Assembly (NCBI GenBank): GCA_026224995.1
Contig: JAMFRX010000439.1
Coordinates: 1 to 11,545 of the forward strand
Direction of reading: 5' to 3'
Origin: Puia dinghuensis
GTDB taxonomy: Bacteria > Bacteroidota > Bacteroidia > Chitinophagales > Chitinophagaceae
Length of the DNA: 11,545 bases
The notes below the pieces were generated by a model that did no database searches, was not told the DNA's origin, and saw nothing but the letters and a program-made list of their open reading frames with translations. The translations under genes and the position numbers were made by a program. Within the stretch, counting starts at the first letter, position 1, and every line of letters starts with the position of its first letter. Shown piece after piece: positions 6,583 through 11,545 of this stretch.

Positions 6583-7239
6583 TTATTTTTTGCCTCCCGC
6601 GGGTTTGCCAGCGGCCGGGGCGGCCGCAGCTGCGGGAGCGGCTGCCGCTTTAGCTCCTGCAGCAGGAGCCGTAGTGGCTGCTTCTTCCTGTTTCAACTGA
6701 CGGGTGAGCACTATCGAAGCGATGGGTATGCGGGGCGAGTTAAGGATCTCGTAGTTCTCCGCCTTTACATCTTCGACGCGTACGTTGCCGTTGAGCTCGA
6801 GCTCCGTGAGATCTACCTCGATATTTTCCTTCAGGTATTTGGGAAGGGTTTTGATCTTGAGCGCCTTCATCTTAGTGATGAGCTTACCGCCGTCTTTAAC
6901 GCCTTTGGCGGCGCCGGTGAATTTTAGCGGGATGGTAGCGACGACTTTCCTATTATCTACCAGCTCCAGGAAGTCAGCGTGGATCAAGATATCGGTCACC
7001 TTGTCGAACTGCAGGTCCTTGAGGATGCATTTGTAGGATTTGCCTTCTACCTTGATCTCCGCCAATTGGAAATCAGGTGTGTACACCAGTGTTTTGAACG
7101 ACGTCAAAGGAGCTGAAAAATTCACCTCGTTTGCACCCCCGTAAATTACACCGGGCACTTTTTCCTCAGAGCGAAGTTGGCGGGTGGCTTGTTTGCCCAT
7201 TTCGGTCCTGAGTTGTCCTTCGATTGTAATTGTCTTCAT
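6583..7239 (-). CDS. rplY: 50S ribosomal protein L25/general stress protein Ctc
   Basis: A 218-residue two-domain (CTC/TL5-type) L25 that binds 5S rRNA in the large ribosomal subunit. The N-terminal L25 domain covers about 1-90 (TEMGKQATRQLRSEEKVPGVIYGG, seen in part) and the C-terminal TL5 domain about 95-180 (ending in NSPRIPIASIV). Residues about 185-218 are a low-complexity Ala/Pro/Gly/Lys tail ending GGKK, commonly seen in Bacteroidota L25 and likely disordered. It lies 52 bases after prs with no clear terminator between, so the two are probably co-transcribed, and it is followed by a strong terminator. The prs-rplY-pth order is a widespread bacterial arrangement. Confidence 0.95.
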   Translation of the reverse strand: MKTITIEGQLRTEMGKQATRQLRSEEKVPGVIYGGANEVNFSAPLTSFKTLVYTPDFQLAEIKVEGKSYKCILKDLQFDKVTDILIHADFLELVDNRKVVATIPLKFTGAAKGVKDGGKLITKMKALKIKTLPKYLKENIEVDLTELELNGNVRVEDVKAENYEILNSPRIPIASIVLTRQLKQEEAATTAPAAGAKAAAAPAAAAAPAAGKPAGGKK

Positions 7240-7291
7240 TTTTATTAAAATTTAAATTAAACGCTGACTTCTTCTGTTTCGAAGCTGCGAA

Positions 7292-8254
7292 CTATTTGTT
7301 CCGCAGCTGTGAATGGATGAACAGACCTGTGATGCTTCTGTTCTCGTGTGCGTTGCGGATGGCTACTGCGAACAGGTCTGCCACGCTGAGCACTTTTATC
7401 TTCGTACTTGGACGTTTCAGGGGGATGGTATCGCAGACGACCAGCTCTTCCAGCACGCTGTTCTCGATATTGGCATATGCGTTACCACTGAGTACGGGGT
7501 GTGTGCATAAGGCTCTTACGCTACGCGCCCCTTTTTCCTTGAGCAACCCGGCCGCTTTAGCCAGGGTGCCGCCTGTATCGCAGATATCGTCGATCAGCAC
7601 GATATCTTTGTCCGTTACGTCCCCGATGACGACCATGCTTGCGATTTCGTTTGCCCTTTTCCGGTGTTTGTCGCAGATCACCATTTCTGCATTGAAATAG
7701 GTAGCGATCTCCCGGATACGGTTTGCACTTCCCACATCGGGGGCCGCAAAGGTAAGATTTTCTACTTTAAGTTGTTCAATAAGTTGTTCAATATAAGGGA
7801 TAAATATAGCTGAGCTGTCCAGGTGGTCTACGGGGATGTCGAAATAGCCCTGGATCTGGGGTGCGTGCAGGTCCATGGTGATGATGCGGTCGGCTCCTGC
7901 CGATACTAACATGTTGGCTATGAGCTTACTACCTATGGCGACCCGGGGTTTATCCTTGCGGTCCTGGCGGGCGTAGCCATAATAAGGGATGACGGCCACC
8001 ACTTTGTAAGCGGAGGCCCGGCGGGCGGCGTCGATCATCAGCAGCAATTCCAGGAGGTTTTCCGCGGGGGAGCAGGTGCTCTGGATGAGGAAGACCATGT
8101 CGCCGCGGATACTTTCATTAAAAATGGGTTGAATTTCGCCGTCGCTGAAGTGTTGGATGGTGACTTTTCCCGTAGGGTGGCCGAATTGTTGGTTTATTTT
8201 TTCCGCCAGGTAATGGGAGCCTGTGCCGGAAAAGATCTTGGCTATATGCTGCAT
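7292..8254 (-). CDS. prs: ribose-phosphate pyrophosphokinase (PRPP synthetase)
   Basis: A 320-residue class I PRPP synthetase, which makes PRPP from ribose 5-phosphate and ATP for nucleotide, His, Trp and NAD synthesis. Motifs: FSDGE (36-40), the flexible-loop region YYGYARQDRKDKPR (91-104), the metal/PRPP-binding DLHAPQIQGYFDIPVD (128-143) and the ribose-5-phosphate/PRPP loop IDDICDTGGT (221-230). The length is standard. The ATG at 8254 gives the expected N terminus (MQHIAKIFSGTGS). Its promoter should lie within 8255-8340, downstream of the terminator of the small membrane-protein gene; I see no exact consensus there. Confidence 0.96.
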   Translation of the reverse strand: MQHIAKIFSGTGSHYLAEKINQQFGHPTGKVTIQHFSDGEIQPIFNESIRGDMVFLIQSTCSPAENLLELLLMIDAARRASAYKVVAVIPYYGYARQDRKDKPRVAIGSKLIANMLVSAGADRIITMDLHAPQIQGYFDIPVDHLDSSAIFIPYIEQLIEQLKVENLTFAAPDVGSANRIREIATYFNAEMVICDKHRKRANEIASMVVIGDVTDKDIVLIDDICDTGGTLAKAAGLLKEKGARSVRALCTHPVLSGNAYANIENSVLEELVVCDTIPLKRPSTKIKVLSVADLFAVAIRNAHENRSITGLFIHSQLRNK

Positions 8255-8340
8255 ATGGGTGGTAAATTACTGTGTTTTCCAAATTCGATGAGGCGAAGAT
8301 ACAGTAAGGGAGTAAATTAAAGCGGACATGGTTTGTGGGT

Positions 8341-8383
8341 AAAAAATAAAAGGCCTGGCCCTGAGCTTTCAGGGGCAAGCCTT
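8341..8383 (-). terminator. intrinsic terminator after the 67-residue membrane protein gene
   Basis: A long stem pairs 8350-8363 with 8370-8383 (AAGGC, TG and CCCTG arms, with two mismatches), loop AGCTTT. On the minus strand it is followed by TTTT-A-TTTTTT (complement of 8341-8351). It lies 20 bases past the stop of the small gene at 8404-8607, supporting that gene as a separate transcript from prs. Confidence 0.8.
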
Positions 8384-8403
8384 AATCAGATGAGGCAAGT
8401 ATA

Positions 8404-8607
8404 TTAGGGATTAATGGCTACCAACTGTTGTTTGGCAGTGGTAATCATAGCCGTTTTTTCGACTGTTTTGGCAGCCGATTTGGCGTTAAAGGCATAAAAA
8501 AGTGATGAACAAACGAAAATTGAGAAAAAGAGGGCGACGATGTACATGCCGGCGCAAAAAAGAAAGGGCTGCCAGCCGCCGATTGCGTTAAAGGTTGTGC
8601 GAGTCAT
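8404..8607 (-). CDS. small single-span membrane protein, unknown function
   Basis: A 67-residue ORF with a strongly hydrophobic segment at about 15-40 (from FLFCAGMYIVALFF to FYAF), followed by a short polar, lysine-containing tail (about 41-60). I do not recognise a family. Support for it as a real gene is the ATG start at 8607, a clean transmembrane pattern and an intrinsic terminator 20 bases after its stop. It is divergent from radC with 141 bases between. A Bacteroidota promoter upstream is not clear: minus-strand TTCTTTTG at about 8625-8632 misses the -7 consensus by one base. It might be a small membrane-stress or regulatory peptide, but nothing in the sequence shows this. Confidence 0.6.
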   Translation of the reverse strand: MTRTTFNAIGGWQPFLFCAGMYIVALFFSIFVCSSLFYAFNAKSAAKTVEKTAMITTAKQQLVAINP

Positions 8608-8732
8608 TGGATTTTAGAATTAGTTTTCAAAAGAATACGGTGACGGATCTTGAATAATAACGGAAGTTGGAAAGGGTTATTTCGTGGCTTCTATTATTTT
8701 CACAAAATAGAGAGAAAATAGGACATTTGCAA

Positions 8733-8741
8733 GGGGGGAGG
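8733..8741 (+). promoter_or_regulatory. strong ribosome binding site of radC
   Basis: GGGGGGAGG lies 7 bases before the radC ATG at 8749. Such a strong Shine-Dalgarno match is unusual among the genes in this window, most of which have AT-rich leaders, and it fixes the radC start. Confidence 0.65.
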
Positions 8742-8748
8742 TAAAAAT

Positions 8749-9447
8749 ATGGTGGTAAAGAATCGGGCGATCAAGGATTGGGCGGAGAGTGACCGGCCAA
8801 GAGAGAAATTGCTGGAAAAGCAGTCGAAATCGCTAAGTAATTCGGAATTGCTGGCTATCCTGATCGGCACGGGGCATAACGAGCATAGTGCCGTGGATCT
8901 GAGCAGGGCGGTATTAAACATTTGCAAGGAGAATTTGCAGGAATTGGGCAAGTGTTCGGCGGTCGACTTGATGCGGATCAAGGGAATTGGGGAGGCCAAG
9001 GCGGCCGTGATCATTGCGGCTATGGAGTTGGGGCGCAGGTGGAATTCGGAAGCGGCGCTAAAGAAAAAGGGGGTTATCCGAAGCAGCAGGGAGGGAGCAG
9101 ATTATATCCGGCCTTTGCTGGTGGACCTCCCTCATGAGGTTTTTGGGGTGCTATACCTGGCGCAGGCGGGATGGATCAAGAAATTTGAGATCCATAGTGA
9201 GGGTGGTATTACAAGCACGACGGTGGATGTCCGGCTGATCCTTAAGCGGGCGTTGGAAACGGATGCGGTCAGCATCATTGCTTTTCATAATCATCCATCC
9301 GGCAGCCTCAAGCCCAGCAAGGCGGATGAGGCTTTGACATCGAAGCTTCATCTTGCATGTAAAACTATGGATATCAAATTATTAGATCATATTGTAATCG
9401 GAGAGAAGGGCTATTTCAGCTTTGGGGATGAGGGCTTGCTGCCCTAG
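8749..9447 (+). CDS. radC: RadC family JAMM-domain protein
   Basis: A 232-residue RadC/DUF2466 protein. The N-terminal part has IKDWAESDRPREKLL (8-22), LSNSELLAILIGTG (29-42) and a helix-hairpin-helix-like RIKGIGEAKA (76-85). The C-terminal JAMM/MPN+ domain has Glu130 and HNHPSG...PSKAD (His180, His182, Ser190, Asp193), so the metal site is intact. Once linked to DNA repair, its true role is unsettled; related proteins are often found on mobile elements, but this one has normal chromosomal neighbours. Its stop overlaps that of the convergent DUF3467 gene in a CTAG at 9444-9447. Confidence 0.93.
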   Translation: MVVKNRAIKDWAESDRPREKLLEKQSKSLSNSELLAILIGTGHNEHSAVDLSRAVLNICKENLQELGKCSAVDLMRIKGIGEAKAAVIIAAMELGRRWNSEAALKKKGVIRSSREGADYIRPLLVDLPHEVFGVLYLAQAGWIKKFEIHSEGGITSTTVDVRLILKRALETDAVSIIAFHNHPSGSLKPSKADEALTSKLHLACKTMDIKLLDHIVIGEKGYFSFGDEGLLP

Positions 9448-9758
9448 GCCTGGGCGGAAGGTCCGCCGAAATTGAGGGGAAGCTGTACTTCTTCCAGGTC
9501 CTGGATCTTTCCGTTGGCGGCTTCGAAGCGGTTAATGTTCTCTGTGAGGGCTTTCATGAAGCGTTTGGCGTGCTGTGGCGTGAGGATGAGGCGGGATTTG
9601 ACCTTGCTTTTGGGTGTACCCGGCATGACATTTACGAAATCGACGACGAATTCCGCATGTGAGTGGGTGATAATCACTAGGTTAGCATATTGACCTTCGG
9701 CCACTTCCTCACTGATCTCGATATTCAGCTGAGGATTTTGGGGAGCTTGTTCCGGCAT
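9444..9758 (-). CDS. DUF3467 family protein
   Basis: A 104-residue soluble protein of the DUF3467 type: LNIEISEEVAEGQYANLVIITHS near the start, EFVVDFVNVMPG in the middle, and RLILTPQHAKRFMKALTENI followed by a short Pro/Gly tail. The family is widespread in Bacteroidota; function is unknown. The ATG at 9758 gives the typical start (MPEQAPQNPQ); a GTG at 9806 would add 16 residues but falls inside the terminator hairpin of the upstream gene. It overlaps radC by four bases at the 3' ends. Confidence 0.88.
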   Translation of the reverse strand: MPEQAPQNPQLNIEISEEVAEGQYANLVIITHSHAEFVVDFVNVMPGTPKSKVKSRLILTPQHAKRFMKALTENINRFEAANGKIQDLEEVQLPLNFGGPSAQA

Positions 9759-9773
9759 TAGAGCAATTTTGCA

Positions 9774-9781
9774 CAAATATA
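9774..9781 (-). promoter_or_regulatory. -7 box for the DUF3467 gene
   Basis: On the minus strand this reads TATATTTG, an exact TAnnTTTG match, 15 bases before the DUF3467 ATG at 9758, implying a leader of only about 8-10 bases. No TTG is visible at the -33 position, which falls inside the preceding hairpin. The site directly abuts that hairpin. Confidence 0.4.
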
Positions 9782-9782
9782 C

Positions 9783-9818
9783 AGAAGGAGGGACGTGCTG
9801 ACGCACGTCCCGCCTTCT
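9783..9818 (-). terminator. strong hairpin closing the SusD-lipoprotein operon
   Basis: An inner 9-bp perfect stem (9790-9798 with 9803-9811, loop TGAC) and an outer 6-bp stem (9783-9788 with 9813-9818) are separated by one A-G mismatch. It begins four bases after the stop of the lipoprotein gene at 9822. The minus-strand tail is only moderately T-rich (GTATATTTG), and it coincides with the -7 box of the next gene. On the plus strand the tail is TTATTAAT, so weak action in both directions is possible. Confidence 0.6.
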
Positions 9819-9821
9819 TTA

Positions 9822-10319
9822 TTAATAGTCGTCCGCGATAATGCCGGTCCGGGCGGTGCCGGCGACGGTGATCGTGTCGCCGGGGTCGTCGCTGAACATG
9901 AATTGTATATTGAGGCTGTCCGTAGCGACGCCTGTCTTGGAGTGTCCGCCAAGGGTGATAACCTTGCCGCTGAAGACAGTGACACTGTCGGGGTTGTTAA
10001 TAGGTATATACAGGTTGGTGGAGTTCGTCGACGAAAACGTAAGCTTGGGATAATTCGCTACGGTTAGCGTCTTGACGCCGATGGTTTTGTAAAGGTCGTC
10101 TATCCATAAGCTATCCGCCGCGTTGGAAGAAGCGTTATAGGTGGCAAAGAACACGTGGGTAGACGAATAAGAGCCGCTGAGAGAGCCATTGATGGTAACC
10201 CACCAGTTGTTAGCCAGCTTTACCACTGCTGAATTGCCGTTGTCCGGTAGGGTTCTTTTACATGCGGTCATGGAACCCAGCGCTGCAACGATAAGAAAGA
10301 GAAATATGGTTTTGTTCAT
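9822..10319 (-). CDS. lipoprotein, lipid-binding hydrolase-like (PF12888-type) family
   Basis: A 165-residue predicted lipoprotein: N-terminal Lys, hydrophobic stretch and Cys20 in SMTACKR as the likely lipidation site. The mature part matches by eye the Bacteroidota family named lipid-binding putative hydrolase: NNWWVTING, ATYNASSNAADSLWIDD, VTVFSGKVITLGG, then FSDDPGDTITVAGTARTGIIADDY at the C terminus. The family usually sits beside SusC/SusD pairs, as here, and its biochemical activity is unproven. It follows the DUF5011 gene by 14 bases and ends the operon at a hairpin. No acidic residues directly follow the Cys, so surface export is less certain than for its neighbour. Confidence 0.75.
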   Translation of the reverse strand: MNKTIFLFLIVAALGSMTACKRTLPDNGNSAVVKLANNWWVTINGSLSGSYSSTHVFFATYNASSNAADSLWIDDLYKTIGVKTLTVANYPKLTFSSTNSTNLYIPINNPDSVTVFSGKVITLGGHSKTGVATDSLNIQFMFSDDPGDTITVAGTARTGIIADDY

Positions 10320-10333
10320 ATACTAAGCTTTAA

Positions 10334-10996
10334 TTATTTAGAGAATGTTCTGGCACTTGTTCCATAACCTGCATTGATGATCGTCCAGATGTAACCCGTC
10401 AGTACCCCGCCGGTGACGGTTGCACTTTCGCCGGTGGAACTGGTCAGGCCTATGGCTGAATTTTGCAAAGGGATGGCGATATTGTCGCTATTGTAATTCA
10501 CGGCGATGACGGATCCTGTGACCCCCGCAGCGCCGCCGGGGTTAACAACCGTATATTCGCCAGGACCGATCTTCGTCCAGGTACTGGTTGCGCCGGCAAC
10601 ACCGGCAACGTATCGTGTATAGGTGCCGGAAAAGTCCTGTGACAAAACGCTTGGATCCAGCACGACTACGGCCCTGATATCCGTAGCCGAATAACCCTGT
10701 GCATTCACTGCCGTATATGTAAGGTTATAAATCCCCGGTGTGGTGCTGACAGGGCCGCCTGTTACAGTGTATTTGGTCGTATCGCCATTCAGTATCGCAA
10801 CTGCACCCGGGTCCGTGAATGTCTGGCCGGGGTTGACCATAAATACCGCATCGCCGTTAATCGCAATGCTCGGGAAATAGATGATCTTGGAGCTTCCTAC
10901 CTGGTTGGCGTTCTCTATCTCCGTATCCTTTTTGCACGAGGAGAAGAGACTTAAGGCAACCAGGGCCGTCAAAAGATATATCGCAGAATATTTCAT
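10334..10996 (-). CDS. DUF5011-domain (Ig-like) surface lipoprotein of a SusCD locus
   Basis: A 220-residue predicted lipoprotein: signal peptide MKYSAIYLLTALVALSLFSS and Cys21, followed by KKDTEIE, which resembles the Lys/Asp-rich lipoprotein export signal of Bacteroidota, so it is probably surface-exposed (inference). Residues about 45-125 look like a DUF5011 bacterial Ig-like domain (FPSIAINGDAVF, GQTFTDPGA, TTPGIYNLTYTAVNAQGYSATDIRAVVV). Residues about 130-220 are a second beta-rich, Gly/Ser/Thr-rich domain without catalytic motifs. It may bind glycan or support the SusCD complex. The start chosen is the ATG at 10996, because an upstream extension to 11092 overlaps the susD 3' end and lacks a signal peptide at its N terminus. 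It lies 22 bases after susD. Confidence 0.8.
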   Translation of the reverse strand: MKYSAIYLLTALVALSLFSSCKKDTEIENANQVGSSKIIYFPSIAINGDAVFMVNPGQTFTDPGAVAILNGDTTKYTVTGGPVSTTPGIYNLTYTAVNAQGYSATDIRAVVVLDPSVLSQDFSGTYTRYVAGVAGATSTWTKIGPGEYTVVNPGGAAGVTGSVIAVNYNSDNIAIPLQNSAIGLTSSTGESATVTGGVLTGYIWTIINAGYGTSARTFSK

Positions 10997-11018
10997 TGTA
11001 TATGATTTTTGGTTGTCA

Positions 11019-11545
11019 TTATTTAGCCCACCATACCGGGTCGGTGACGGCAGATGCAGGCGGTGCATTGGTATTTCGGGAAAGTTCGTCATATGGATAG
11101 GGCAAGCGCTGCGGCAGCTGGCCTGCGGGGCTTAGCACGGAGGTTGAAGAAACGACAAACTGTCCTGGAATATAGCTTGGGTCCGTAGAGTATACCGGGC
11201 TTTGCACGGGGAATCCTGTTCTGTTCCGGTCCAAGAATCCTTCTATCTGGTGACAGCCGAAGGCGAACGATGCCCATTTCTGACGGAGGACCTGGGAGAG
11301 CAGATCCAGTTTTACGCCTCCTTCCATTTCTGCACCCCAGGCGTATGCACCTGCGAGAAAGCCTGGAGCGGCGCTTGCGTTGCCGGTTGCCGTAAAGGCG
11401 GCGGTTACGCCACTTTCGTAAAGCGATTGAGCTTTCAGACCGCCAAAATACCGTAGATCGGCTTCGGCCTGGAGGAAATAGGATTCCGCCACAGACAGGA
11501 AGTCAACGGGATCGAGAGGCGTTTCGACAAAAACCGCGGCATTGG
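11019..11545 (-). CDS. SusD/RagB-type outer-membrane nutrient-binding lipoprotein (C-terminal part, runs off the window)
   Basis: The reading frame is open to the window edge at 11545, so only about the last 174 residues are present and the true start is outside. Visible SusD features: VAESYFLQAEADLRYFGG near the edge, a YESGVTAAF helix, LDLLSQVLRQKWASFAF, GFLDRNRTGFP, and the C-terminal RLPYPYDELSRNTNAPP...PVWWAK. The pattern resembles the SusD-like_2 branch. SusD caps a TonB-dependent SusC barrel at the cell surface to take up glycans or peptides; susC should lie immediately beyond 11545. Its substrate cannot be told from this piece. Confidence 0.88.
   Translation of the reverse strand, partial: NAAVFVETPLDPVDFLSVAESYFLQAEADLRYFGGLKAQSLYESGVTAAFTATGNASAAPGFLAGAYAWGAEMEGGVKLDLLSQVLRQKWASFAFGCHQIEGFLDRNRTGFPVQSPVYSTDPSYIPGQFVVSSTSVLSPAGQLPQRLPYPYDELSRNTNAPPASAVTDPVWWAK

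Noticed and set aside
6653..6669. Perfect inverted repeat GCTCCTGC-A-GCAGGAGC inside rplY
   Set aside because: It lies in the Ala/Pro-rich coding tail, where repeated GCN codons easily create such palindromes, and there is no T tract or other sign of function.
9759..9806. N-terminal extension of the DUF3467 protein from a GTG start
   Set aside because: It would start inside the terminator hairpin of the upstream gene and add residues unlike the family; the ATG at 9758 fits better.
10997..11092. N-terminal extension of the DUF5011 lipoprotein overlapping susD
   Set aside because: The extension would bury the signal peptide and lipobox, which need to be N-terminal; the ATG at 10996 is the natural start.

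Overview
The window looks like chromosomal DNA from a Bacteroidota bacterium, most likely a member of the Chitinophagaceae or a near relative. The evidence is the end of a SusD-type outer-membrane glycan-uptake locus, lipoproteins of families typical of that phylum (DUF5011, lipid-binding hydrolase-like, DUF3467), a fused E1 alpha/beta 2-oxoacid dehydrogenase, the prs-rplY-pth gene order, an alanine-rich L25 tail, and TAnnTTTG-type -7 boxes. The assignment is by eye and was not checked by a database search.

Positions 1-268 hold no gene but contain several small hairpins, and a strong intrinsic terminator (217-244) lies only 24 bases before the first start codon. A tight plus-strand operon follows. 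It encodes a CysM-type PLP sulfhydrylase (269-1210), a Mec-type JAMM peptidase that overlaps it by ATGA (1207-1635), and a three-domain protein (1651-3081). That protein joins a CysO/MoaD-like ubiquitin fold ending in Gly-Gly, a MoeB/ThiF E1-like adenylating domain and a rhodanese. Together these are the parts of the protein-thiocarboxylate route to cysteine known from mycobacteria (CysO, MoeZ, CysM, Mec). Here the sulfur carrier is fused to its own activating enzyme, so its Gly-Gly is internal.

On the minus strand and convergent with this operon lie the fused E1 dehydrogenase (3078-5129) and, upstream of it, an FAH-family hydrolase (5160-5771). Next comes a minus-strand housekeeping block: prs (7292-8254), rplY/ctc (6583-7239), an intrinsic terminator, then pth (5929-6507). 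pth carries a single in-frame TAA at codon 68, immediately after its conserved KPTTYMN motif, with the reading frame otherwise intact. A 67-residue single-span membrane protein with its own terminator lies upstream of prs.

radC (8749-9447, plus) runs convergently into a DUF3467 gene (9444-9758, minus). Both convergent pairs in the window (3078-3081 and 9444-9447) share a palindromic CTAG as overlapping stop codons. The right end is the 3' part of a SusC/SusD-type operon on the minus strand: the SusD C-terminal part (cut by the window edge), a DUF5011 Ig-like lipoprotein, and a lipid-binding-hydrolase-like lipoprotein followed by a strong hairpin.

The two observations most worth following are the CysO-MoeZ fusion beside a JAMM peptidase that might process it, and the nonsense codon in the normally essential pth.
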